The notes: generated by a model not told the origin, from the sequence alone. 5,003 bases of DNA from Pseudomonadota bacterium (GCA_027486155.1 JAIXPR010000326.1:1-5003); one strand, 5' to 3'; numbered from the stretch's first letter, positions 1 through 5,003 are shown. A program made the numbers and translations.

Positions 1-448
1 GAACCTCAACTTTGTAGTTCTGCACGCAGTTGCGCTTCACAATAAACTTATCGGTCAGAGAGAGATCTCCCGACTTCTGATGAATAACGAACTGGTAGGT
101 CATCGCCGCGACGGGAGCGGGAATCTGAATAGTGTAGGTTGGCCGATCGGTCTCGTTAAGCACCCCCATTGGAAAGGCGATATCCATAAATCGACCATCT
201 CGAGAGCCGACTAATCTGATCTTAATGTCAACATCGCTCGAGTTCTCTAATTGCACGGATACGGGGATGAGGGTTCCAGCCGCGGGAAGTCGATGAGTTT
301 CTATGGGCTGATGTTTGAGGCGAACGGAGAGGGCACCCTCGTCGGCCGCGAACGCATGGGTATGCGATAGAAAGAGAAAGCCGAGTATGAGTGTGACGCG
401 CTTCAGTGTCGATCGTTCTGCTAGTGTTGATGAGTGCCCAGAGGCCAT
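1..448 (-). CDS. Secreted beta-rich protein of unknown function, C-terminus cut by window edge
   Basis: I do not recognise the family. The frame opens with ATG at 448 and stays open for 149 codons to the left edge, so the C-terminus is missing. An in-frame TAA lies a little upstream and this ATG is the only usual start codon after it. Residues 1-34 look like a Sec signal peptide: a polar N-region with K16-R17, a hydrophobic core (VTLILGFLFL, 18-27), and an AFA|AD signal peptidase I site after A34. No lipobox cysteine follows. The visible mature part alternates short beta-strand-like runs (for example LSVRL, LIPVSVQL, DIKIRLV, TYTIQI, YQFVIH, DKFIV) and suggests an Ig-like sandwich; one cysteine is visible (C141). 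It lies 11 bases after the kinase stop with no clear Shine-Dalgarno, so translation may be coupled to the kinase. Export and co-transcription are fairly secure; the function is not known. Confidence 0.78.
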   Translation of the reverse strand, partial: MASGHSSTLAERSTLKRVTLILGFLFLSHTHAFAADEGALSVRLKHQPIETHRLPAAGTLIPVSVQLENSSDVDIKIRLVGSRDGRFMDIAFPMGVLNETDRPTYTIQIPAPVAAMTYQFVIHQKSGDLSLTDKFIVKRNCVQNYKVEV

Positions 449-459
449 ATGCGTGTCGA

Positions 460-2283
460 TTATGAAAGCTTCTTAACACCCCAGACACCACTCTCTCCGG
501 TTATCGGATTGGTGAATGTCCCATCTATCTCGGTGGCTGAGCCTGAACCTGTCATGTTCAGGAGCATGCTGTTCGAGCGAACTACGATCGTCGACGAAGT
601 CGTGTCGTCCGCCTTCGTCGAAACTGTGGTTGGTGTCCATCCCTCGATACCAATCACAATCGTGATCTCATTCTGCTCTGGACGAGAGATAAGGGCCAGA
701 GGGTATGTGGTCCCCGGGAGGATCCCTTGAATAGCTCCCGCATAGGTACCAGCGGGAAGATGTGGGAATAGAAAGTCCTCGGTTGTTCGCGTGGAGGCCT
801 CTTCTAAAGCTTCAGGAGGCTCTGAGGCGGAGGAGGATGTCGTGCCCGCAATGAGTTCCGCCGGTTTCACATGCGATAGCGCGACCACTCCAATAGTGAT
901 CAGAGCCGCGACGCTACCTACGAGGAGTGCCCGGACGACCGGATGCATGGTCAAGAGTGCTGCCAGAAGCCCTGAGCTTCGCACCTTAACGCCCGGCAGT
1001 TCCTCGTCTACCCCTTGGAAGGAATTTCTTTCTTGAGCTTGATCCTGTTGGGTCGGAGTCGCGATGGGCGGAGCGGCGGAAGACGGTGTGACAACGAACG
1101 GTTTGCGTTGTGTGGCGGATACCTTGCTCTTCTCCTCCTGGTTAATGAGTTGTTGCACTCTCTGAGCGCTCATCTCCTCCGTATCTCTCAGGGGCGTGCC
1201 TTCCGTTGCGTGAGTTGGCGCCTCGACGCCCGCTGGGGCTCCGTACTCTGTGCCTTTAAAGAAGTCTTCAAAATCGTCGGTATAGGAATCGAGAGGTTCG
1301 TCGACGTTCGCGGCTGCATATCCAGATGGTTGAGCGACGCCAGATGCGTGAGCAACAGTAGTGTGCTGTTCGGCATGATTGTCGAAGGCGAGCTGGTCCT
1401 CGGTACTCGTGAGCGATTCGTCGCCCGAGTGCGCGGGTTTTCCATCAAAAGAGGTGTTCGAAAGGGATCGAAGCGCCTCCATCGCGCTCTGGAATCGCTC
1501 CTCAACAGAGTGGCGCATGAGCGTCGCAACCACTGCCGATACGTGACGCGAAATGTTTGGATTGAGTTCATGAAGAGGCTTAATGTTGCGATCAAGGCGC
1601 GCGTTGTCTTGCTCGCTCAGAGGGGCGTTCTCGAACGGATGGAAGCCAGCCATCGCCTCATAGAAGCAAACGCCAAGCGAATAGAGATCTGAACGAGAGT
1701 CGTAGAATCTGCCATGCAGCATCTCAGGGGGCAGATAGGAGAGGGAGCCCACTCCATTTTTCAGCTCTTCAAGATCGAGCTCATCACCGGGTAGAAGCGC
1801 GAGGCCGAAGTCGGCCAGTCGGATCTCGTTCGGAGTAATCACGAGGATGTTGTCAGGCTTAATATCTCGATGGATGACGCCAGTAGCGTGGATGAATTCC
1901 ATCGCTTCGAGCGATTGTCGAAGGAGCTCCGCTCCGATTTCTGGAGAGAGGGGAGTTCCTTGTGCCGTTATATACTTTCTAAGATCACCGAGCGGCGCGT
2001 ATTCCATCGAGAGATAGCAGAGGTCGGCGACAGAGTGAAAATCGTCGAGACGAACGACATACTTGTGTCTGCACGAGACGAGCGTGAGCGCCTCTTTGCG
2101 AAGGCGCTCGGTGATTGAGTTTTTGGCTTTGTTATTGAGGAGAACTTTAAGCGCTACCTCTTGCTGCGCTCCACTGAGGTGTCGCGCATGGTAGACCACA
2201 CTATCGAGGCCACGCCCAACGATGGACATGACTTCATAGCGTCCGTCAAAGATCTTCCGTTTTTTCGCGCTCGGAAGTGACAT
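460..2283 (-). CDS. Transmembrane serine/threonine protein kinase (Hanks/PknB type) with periplasmic C-terminal domain
   Basis: This kinase phosphorylates Ser/Thr using ATP on the cytoplasmic side. The kinase domain spans about residues 15-275: glycine-rich loop GRGLDSVVY (23-31), ATP-binding lysine K46 in VALKV, helix-C glutamate probably E64, catalytic loop HRDIKPDN (138-145, D140 the base), DFG (158-160), and PPE (185-187) in place of APE. All catalytic residues are present, so it should be active; the third glycine of the loop is S28. Residues 276-445 are a low-complexity Ser/Thr/Gln/Glu linker with an acidic aromatic patch (DDFEDFF, 336-342). One membrane helix lies at about 448-470. The remaining ~137 residues should be periplasmic; 511-607 look like a small beta domain (GTYAG, GEW-like repeats of Gly and strands). 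There are no PASTA, TPR or WD repeats. AGGA at 2290-2293, six bases before ATG, supports the start. The substrate is unknown. Confidence 0.93.
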   Translation of the reverse strand: MSLPSAKKRKIFDGRYEVMSIVGRGLDSVVYHARHLSGAQQEVALKVLLNNKAKNSITERLRKEALTLVSCRHKYVVRLDDFHSVADLCYLSMEYAPLGDLRKYITAQGTPLSPEIGAELLRQSLEAMEFIHATGVIHRDIKPDNILVITPNEIRLADFGLALLPGDELDLEELKNGVGSLSYLPPEMLHGRFYDSRSDLYSLGVCFYEAMAGFHPFENAPLSEQDNARLDRNIKPLHELNPNISRHVSAVVATLMRHSVEERFQSAMEALRSLSNTSFDGKPAHSGDESLTSTEDQLAFDNHAEQHTTVAHASGVAQPSGYAAANVDEPLDSYTDDFEDFFKGTEYGAPAGVEAPTHATEGTPLRDTEEMSAQRVQQLINQEEKSKVSATQRKPFVVTPSSAAPPIATPTQQDQAQERNSFQGVDEELPGVKVRSSGLLAALLTMHPVVRALLVGSVAALITIGVVALSHVKPAELIAGTTSSSASEPPEALEEASTRTTEDFLFPHLPAGTYAGAIQGILPGTTYPLALISRPEQNEITIVIGIEGWTPTTVSTKADDTTSSTIVVRSNSMLLNMTGSGSATEIDGTFTNPITGESGVWGVKKLS

Positions 2284-2342
2284 GCGTGGTCCTACTTACT
2301 CCGTACAACGAACCGCGTCTCTGTTGTATGAGATACTGCGGC

Positions 2343-2360
2343 CTCTTCAAAAATGAAGAG
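2343..2360. repeat. 7-bp perfect hairpin in kinase leader region
   Basis: CTCTTCA and TGAAGAG are exact inverted copies around a four-base AAAA spacer, about 60 bp upstream of the kinase start. In a leftward transcript this gives a stable small hairpin with a UUUU loop. No T-run follows on either strand, so it is not a standard intrinsic terminator. Confidence 0.6.
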
Positions 2361-2381
2361 CGAATCATACCTCAAGTTGAT

Positions 2382-2401
2382 GGGAAGGTAATTCCCTTCC
2401 C
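2382..2401. repeat. 7-bp perfect hairpin, second of two tandem dyads
   Basis: GGGAAGG and CCTTCCC are exact inverted copies around a six-base spacer, 21 bp to the right of the previous hairpin. On the plus strand it is followed by CCCTCTTTC, too poor in T for a confident terminator. It could be an operator or an mRNA leader structure for the kinase operon. Confidence 0.55.
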
Positions 2402-2471
2402 CCTCTTTCAGAGCCTCCAACCGTTTTCAAATGTCCTGAGAACCTTCCAACGGTCTGCTGTTGTTCTATCC

Positions 2472-2477
2472 TATAAT
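2472..2477 (+). promoter_or_regulatory. Candidate sigma-70 -10 box (TATAAT)
   Basis: This is a perfect TATAAT hexamer in the gene-free stretch. No good -35 lies at the usual 16-18 bp and there is no extended -10 TG. It would start a rightward transcript near 2484, towards a short frame with a good ribosome-binding site and the 2555-2605 dyad. A lone hexamer can occur by chance. Confidence 0.3.
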
Positions 2478-2513
2478 CTTTAGTTATGGGAGTTTTGCTT
2501 CAGGGGGTGTGGT

Positions 2514-2576
2514 ATGGATCTAACATGCCGAAATGACACTCTATTTTTAGTAGGCGGGCCTCGCTCTGAATCGTAG
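2514..2576 (+). CDS. Possible 20-codon leader or small protein
   Basis: ATG at 2514 opens a 20-codon frame ending in TAG at 2574-2576. AGGGGG at 2502-2507 sits six bases before the ATG, which is good Shine-Dalgarno spacing, and a perfect TATAAT lies 37 bp upstream of the start codon. The peptide (MDLTCRNDTLFLVGG, then PRSES) resembles nothing I know and shows no run of one amino acid that would suggest attenuation. The end of the frame runs into the left arm of the 2555-2605 inverted repeat. Chance is a serious alternative because the frame is so short. Confidence 0.2.
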   Translation: MDLTCRNDTLFLVGGPRSES

Positions 2577-2605
2577 GGGGTACTATCGCGTGAAAATGAG
2601 GCCCG
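2555..2605. repeat. 8-bp perfect inverted repeat CGGGCCTC / GAGGCCCG
   Basis: CGGGCCTC (2555-2562) and GAGGCCCG (2598-2605) are exact inverted copies 35 bases apart. As RNA they would close a GC-rich stem around a large loop. No T-run follows on either strand. It could be part of a structured leader or small RNA downstream of TATAAT 2472-2477; there is no homology evidence. Confidence 0.45.
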
Positions 2606-2687
2606 ACGGTGAGGTAAATAGCGCGAGCTCGGAGTGAGGGGGCGACTGGTTTATAGCCTTTTGCGCCGTTCTTCCTCTCTTCAAGAG

Positions 2688-2716
2688 TTGAATGTATTCC
2701 CTTCATGCAATACATT
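2688..2716 (+). promoter_or_regulatory. Candidate promoter for tRNA-Arg (and perhaps nuoA)
   Basis: TTGAAT (2688-2693) and TACATT (2711-2716) are separated by exactly 17 bases. Each matches four of six consensus positions of the sigma-70 hexamers. The predicted start near 2723 would give a leader of about 68 bases before the tRNA, to be removed by processing. Nearly the whole element is covered by the 2689-2718 dyad. The match is moderate, and no better pair was seen closer to the tRNA. Confidence 0.35.
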
Positions 2717-2718
2717 CA
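2689..2718. repeat. 10-bp perfect inverted repeat, operator-like
   Basis: TGAATGTATT (2689-2698) and AATACATTCA (2709-2718) are exact inverted copies around a 10-base spacer, with half-site centres about 20 bp (two helical turns) apart. That geometry suits a dimeric DNA-binding regulator. The dyad overlaps the candidate promoter of the tRNA. No T-run follows, so termination is unlikely. Confidence 0.55.
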
Positions 2719-2790
2719 GGCGGTTGAGCAGTTGGCCTCTTAAAGGCTGCGCTACTCTCATGCGGCTCACCCTTGCGCCGTGTGACATGG

Positions 2791-2864
2791 GCACCCGTAG
2801 CTCAGCTGGATAGAGCACCCGCCTTCTAAGTGGGTGGTCAGAGGTTCGAATCCTCTCGGGTGCG
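2791..2864 (+). tRNA. tRNA-Arg, anticodon TCT (reads AGA/AGG)
   Basis: The 74-base cloverleaf folds completely: acceptor GCACCCG (2791-2797) with CGGGTGC (2857-2863), discriminator G2864, D stem GCTC (2800-2803) with GAGC (2813-2816), anticodon stem CCCGC (2818-2822) with GTGGG (2830-2834, one G-T pair), loop CTTCTAA with anticodon TCT at 2825-2827, and T stem AGAGG (2840-2844) with CCTCT (2852-2856) around TTCGAAT. The variable loop is short (class I). CCA is not encoded and must be added by tRNA nucleotidyltransferase. T37 is absent and A37 is present, as expected. The gene is intact, with no duplicated 3' end nearby to suggest an integration site. Confidence 0.97.
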
Positions 2865-2870
2865 TTTTTT
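2865..2870 (+). terminator. T-run directly after tRNA-Arg, possible weak terminator
   Basis: Six T residues follow the discriminator base immediately. The GC-rich acceptor and T stems could act as the hairpin of an intrinsic terminator, or the run may only mark a processing site. With no separate hairpin, read-through into nuoA 50 bases later is plausible. Confidence 0.35.
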
Positions 2871-2919
2871 CTCCGCTTCGCCGCACGCAAGGGTGGGAGA
2901 GTTATATAGGTAGGTAAGC

Positions 2920-3288
2920 ATGAGTGAATTGAACCCGTACTTGGGAATCTTACTCCTCACCGTGGCGGCTGGAGGTTTCCTCCTTACCATGGTGTTGCTG
3001 GCGTCGTTCCTTGGCCCGAAGAAAGTGACCAAGACCAAACAGATGCCGTGGGAGTGTGGAGCTATTCCAGTAGGTTCGGTGCGCGAGCAGCGCTTCAACA
3101 TTCGCTTCTACCTCGTCGCGATGCTCTTCATCCTCTTCGATATCGAGGTGATCTTCATGTATCCATGGGCCGTGGTGCTGGAGCAGATGGGCATGTTCGC
3201 TCTTCTACAGATGCTCTCCTTCATGACTGTCTTGTTTGTCGGTCTGATCTACGTCTGGAGAAAAGGCGTTCTCAATTGGAATGAGTAG
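2920..3288 (+). CDS. nuoA: NADH-quinone oxidoreductase subunit A (complex I)
   Basis: NuoA is a small inner-membrane subunit of proton-pumping complex I, at the junction of the quinone site and the membrane arm. At 122 residues it has the usual family length. Three membrane helices are visible at about 8-31, 63-86 and 92-113. Family hallmarks are the loop with ECG (45-47), the stretch RFYLVAMLFILFDIEVIF with acidic D74 and E76 in helix 2, the YPWAV that follows, and the YVWRKGVLNW end (111-120). AGG at 2912-2914, five bases before ATG, inside AGGTAGG, supports the start. It begins 55 bp after tRNA-Arg and may share its promoter. In most bacteria nuoB follows directly; here 141 gene-free bases and an unrelated gene follow, so the other subunits must be encoded elsewhere. 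Confidence 0.97.
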   Translation: MSELNPYLGILLLTVAAGGFLLTMVLLASFLGPKKVTKTKQMPWECGAIPVGSVREQRFNIRFYLVAMLFILFDIEVIFMYPWAVVLEQMGMFALLQMLSFMTVLFVGLIYVWRKGVLNWNE

Positions 3289-3432
3289 CTCCCAGTGCTC
3301 CTCCAGTTGCTGAACGCTCACGCGTAGCTCGCTAGCTTTCTTAGAATAACCCGGGGGTATCTTTTGGATTGTTGGAGATGATGACCCACACGGGGCTCCT
3401 CTCCTGGCGAATGTCATTCTTGGGGATTTTTG

Positions 3433-4428
3433 ATGAAGCGAGCCTTCTTCAAACACTGCTGGCTCTCTCTTCGAGTGGGGTTGACGGCGCTCGCCACTCT
3501 CGCGGTCTTCAATTTCCCGCGAACATGGTGGCAAGAGATTATATGCGCTACGGCCGTCATCTGGTCCTCGGTATTTCTGGTAGCTATTCTTGTCGATCTC
3601 ATTCGTTTTCGCCGCATAGCGTGGAGCTTCACCCGTTCTCTGCTCATTATTTTGCAGTTAGCCTGCATGGCTCGAACCGCACAGATGGTGTGGCCATATC
3701 TCTCGTCGACTCCCAAAGTTTATGACAAGCTTTCGTATGCGGAACTCGTGAGGTTTCTCTTTGTAGATATCTCTGACCGTGAAGGAACTACGCATGGGGA
3801 CGCGCTGATGGCTCTCATCGATATCGAAGCTCCCTCGATCGTTGTCCTCACTCGCTTCGCTGCGGCTCCGATTCTGACCCCATTCCTTGAACGGTACCCG
3901 TACAGACTTATCTCGACTGTGGAGAATGAGAGAACTGTTGAGCTCTTCTCCAAGTTTCCGGTTAAGCAGACCTCTCGGCGTGAGTACGGCTACTCGGCCT
4001 TGCCGGCTATTCTAGGGGAGTTGCGCGTCCAGGAGGATGCTACGCTTCTTGTGGGCGCGTTTGACGCCCTGCCTCCCTACGAACAACGGGATTTCATTCG
4101 CAGCCGCCTGACCGCGCGAAGAATGGCGAGTTCCCTTAAATTCGCCACCAAGCCGCGGATCGTACTCGGAGCCTTTCGTACCCCTGTGACCTCGCAGATC
4201 GTTGAGATGTATTCGGCGCAGTTGCACCTGCGCTCCTTGTTCTTTAATCAAGGGATCTCGGCGTTGCCGCAGATACTGAAGAGTTCGGTGAGTTTTGAAC
4301 ATAATCTAAACATCTTCACCGCTCGCAATATCCTCATCTCTCGAGTTATTGAGTCTCACGCTGACGACGATGGATTCTCAGCGGTGCTTTTTGACGGCAG
4401 GATTCCCCTCGAAAAAAGAAGCGAGTAA
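3433..4428 (+). CDS. Membrane protein with degenerate endonuclease/exonuclease/phosphatase (EEP)-like domain, probable pseudoenzyme
   Basis: The 331-residue protein has three N-terminal membrane helices (about 10-27, 35-58, 66-88) and a soluble C-terminal region. This is the plan of YafD-like membrane EEP proteins. The soluble part follows the family pattern: FLFVDIS (109-115) at the usual catalytic Asn strand, APSIVVLTRF (133-142) for PDVVxLxE, YPYRLIS and ELFSKFPV for the fold core, VGAFDALPP (207-215) for the HxxPP strand, IVLGAFRTPVTS (243-254) for the GDFN motif, and SHADDDGFSAVLF (308-320) for the SDH motif. Catalytic Asn, Glu, His, Asp and Asn appear as D112, R141, D211, A247 and R249, so metal-dependent hydrolysis is unlikely. 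GGGGA at 3422-3426, six bases before ATG 3433, sets the start; TTG 3430 is an alternative. The fold is inferred by motif alignment from memory. The role is unknown, perhaps binding or scaffolding at the membrane. Confidence 0.72.
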   Translation: MKRAFFKHCWLSLRVGLTALATLAVFNFPRTWWQEIICATAVIWSSVFLVAILVDLIRFRRIAWSFTRSLLIILQLACMARTAQMVWPYLSSTPKVYDKLSYAELVRFLFVDISDREGTTHGDALMALIDIEAPSIVVLTRFAAAPILTPFLERYPYRLISTVENERTVELFSKFPVKQTSRREYGYSALPAILGELRVQEDATLLVGAFDALPPYEQRDFIRSRLTARRMASSLKFATKPRIVLGAFRTPVTSQIVEMYSAQLHLRSLFFNQGISALPQILKSSVSFEHNLNIFTARNILISRVIESHADDDGFSAVLFDGRIPLEKRSE

Positions 4429-4490
4429 CTTGCTCGGTTCGAAACTGAGAAGTGGGCGAAGGTTGATGGTCACAAAGAGCTCAGAGAGAA

Positions 4491-4553
4491 CAACGAGAGC
4501 GGATGGTTCGGTCTAGCCAGTACTTGGGCTCTTTTTTCTCGCCGCTCTCATTG
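4491..4553. repeat. 12-bp near-perfect inverted repeat spanning convergent junction
   Basis: CAACGAGAGCGG (4491-4502) and CCGCTCTCATTG (4542-4553) pair over 11 of 12 positions, with an uninterrupted 8-bp GAGAGCGG/CCGCTCTC core, across a 39-base spacer. In the leftward transcript the one mismatch becomes a G-U pair. It would cap the 3' end of either convergent mRNA, possibly protecting it from exonucleases. Confidence 0.5.
4515..4537 (+). terminator. Weak Rho-independent terminator for the EEP-like gene
   Basis: AGCC (4515-4518) and GGCT (4527-4530) form a short stem with an eight-base loop, followed by C and six T residues (4532-4537). The position, about 90 bp after the stop at 4428 on the same strand, fits. 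The stem is only four pairs, so it is weak unless helped by the outer repeat. Confidence 0.4.
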
Positions 4554-4630
4554 TGAAAAATCCCCCGACAGAGAGCGATGTGTACCATCGAAGGTAGTCC
4601 TAACTTCCAAAAAGTAAGAATAACCGCGCC

Positions 4631-5003
4631 TTATCGACCGTTCGAAACTCGGAAAACAGAGACCTGCGCCTTTTTGTTGCGCTTCATCGCCCGTTGCTGG
4701 CGCTCTTGACGCGGTTGCTGAGTAGTTGGAGTGGACGGAGGCTTTGCTACGACCTTCGCCTGACGCTCCGGATTCGGGGCGTGAATAGCTGCTCGTGGCA
4801 CGCCCGTTAGGACCGAGGTGCCCAACGCCTTTGTGAGCCGCTCGATCATAAGCGTTTCGTAGACCTCGTCATTATCTGGGAGCTTGGTGTTTACAGCGAC
4901 CTTTACCTGCGGAGTGCCATCTACCTCAACGGCATCCCAATAGAGGAGGGATCCTCTCCTCGTAGTCGGTGGAATTGTCTCAACTGGGCTACCTGCTCTC
5001 TTC
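4631..5003 (-). CDS. Unrecognised protein, C-terminal 123 residues, N-terminus beyond right edge
   Basis: The frame is open from the right edge to TAA at 4631-4633, so the start lies outside the window. The ATG at 4849 is internal, because the 51 in-frame codons before it are open and read like real protein. I do not recognise the family. The visible part begins with strand-like segments (SLLYWDAVEV, PQVKVAVNTKL), then a probable helix (DEVYETLMIERLTKALG), then a Pro/Thr/Gln-rich linker and a strongly basic tail (RQERQQRAMKRNKKAQ, then VSVFRVSNGR). The tail could bind nucleic acid or membrane lipid, or be a disordered extension; no catalytic motif is visible. It converges with the EEP-like gene, with 202 bases between stops. 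Coding status is fairly secure, function open. Confidence 0.7.
   Translation of the reverse strand, partial: KRAGSPVETIPPTTRRGSLLYWDAVEVDGTPQVKVAVNTKLPDNDEVYETLMIERLTKALGTSVLTGVPRAAIHAPNPERQAKVVAKPPSTPTTQQPRQERQQRAMKRNKKAQVSVFRVSNGR

Larger units (their letters stand above)
2284..2790. other. 507-bp intergenic region between leftward kinase operon and tRNA-Arg/nuoA
   Basis: No convincing protein gene was found on either strand. It must hold the leftward promoter of the kinase operon and the rightward promoter of the tRNA. For the kinase only weak hexamers are seen (TTGAAG, then TACAAC 16 bases later, read on the minus strand just upstream of the gene). It also contains four exact inverted repeats and a perfect TATAAT, listed separately. 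The number of dyads suggests regulation or small structured RNAs, but no known RNA family or riboswitch was recognised. Confidence 0.7.
4429..4630. other. Convergent intergenic region
   Basis: This is the 3' junction between the rightward EEP-like gene and the leftward right-edge gene. It holds an outer 12-bp inverted repeat, an inner weak terminator, and a small perfect dyad CGATG/CATCG (4576-4590, five-base loop). Only very short open frames occur (for example 16 codons from ATG 4466), none convincing. Confidence 0.6.

Noticed and set aside
228..491. 87-codon minus-strand frame starting inside the kinase 3' end
   Set aside because: It is out of frame with the secreted-protein gene, which has a clear signal peptide and stays open to the edge; this one stops early and is Arg/His-rich.
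434..1036. Plus-strand frames of 98 and 81 codons over the 3' part of the kinase gene
   Set aside because: They are antisense shadows of the kinase, with no ribosome-binding site or family resemblance.
1015..1692. 225-codon plus-strand open frame inside the kinase gene
   Set aside because: It lies wholly antisense to the well-supported kinase frame, its composition is Arg/Leu/Val-rich as expected of a mirrored frame, and it shows no domain.
2277..2483. 68-codon plus-strand frame overlapping the kinase start
   Set aside because: It begins with GTG antisense to the kinase N-terminus, has no clear ribosome-binding site, and its composition is not protein-like.
2500..2715. 71-codon minus-strand frame in the intergenic region
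   Set aside because: It has no recognisable domain, and its start lies inside the 2689-2718 dyad. It cannot be told from chance.
2681..3101. Minus-strand frames across the tRNA and start of nuoA (containing a PERIRTSDHPLRRR-like string)
   Set aside because: This string is the well-known artefact of translating the antisense of a tRNA gene and appears in many mis-annotated proteins. The rest is antisense to nuoA.
3340..3366. Possible terminator after nuoA (ACCCGGGGGT followed by ATCTTTT)
   Set aside because: The loop would be too tight or the stem bulged, and the T-run is broken; the rest of 3289-3432 shows only an isolated TAGAAT at 3342-3347 and no proper promoter pair.
3369..3725. 118-codon plus-strand frame overlapping the EEP-like gene start
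   Set aside because: It is a frame shadow of the EEP-like gene, which has a better ribosome-binding site, three membrane helices and the longer frame.
4466..4516. 16-codon frame in the convergent junction
   Set aside because: It is too short, overlaps the inverted repeat, and has nothing beyond a GAAGG at poor spacing to support it.
4437..4649. 10-bp direct repeat GTTCGAAACT at 4437-4446 and 4640-4649, partly similar to the tRNA T-loop
   Set aside because: It is short, built around the palindrome TTCGAA, and only eight bases match the tRNA. No integrase or tRNA 3'-end copy supports an attachment site.

Overview
The window looks like chromosomal DNA of a Gram-negative bacterium. It holds a membrane-anchored Hanks-type Ser/Thr kinase with a predicted periplasmic C-terminal domain, a Sec-exported protein, complex I subunit NuoA, and a tRNA-Arg gene with no encoded CCA. 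Kinases of this build are frequent in deltaproteobacteria-like lineages (Myxococcota, Bdellovibrionota and relatives). That placement is an inference from gene style; there is no rRNA or other marker here. No transposase, integrase, phage gene or CRISPR array is visible.

Left part (1-2283, minus strand): a 607-residue receptor-type kinase (460-2283) is followed after 11 bases by a gene for a secreted beta-rich protein that runs off the left edge. The spacing implies one operon, so the pair may form a sensing or envelope module. The target is unknown.

Middle (2284-3288): a 507-bp gene-free stretch separates the leftward kinase operon from the rightward tRNA-Arg(UCU) and nuoA. It holds several exact inverted repeats, a perfect TATAAT, and a promoter-like pair overlapped by a 10-bp dyad ahead of the tRNA. 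nuoA starts 55 bp after the tRNA and is not followed by nuoB, so at this locus it is detached from the rest of complex I.

Right part (3289-5003): a plus-strand gene encodes three N-terminal membrane helices and a C-terminal region that reads like an endonuclease/exonuclease/phosphatase (EEP) domain in which nearly every catalytic position is replaced, so it is probably a pseudoenzyme. It converges on an unrecognised minus-strand gene entering from the right edge. The ~200-bp junction carries a weak terminator inside a larger inverted repeat.

The most interesting items are the degenerate EEP-like membrane protein, the detached nuoA behind a tRNA, and the structured intergenic stretch. No complete new system can be demonstrated from this window alone.
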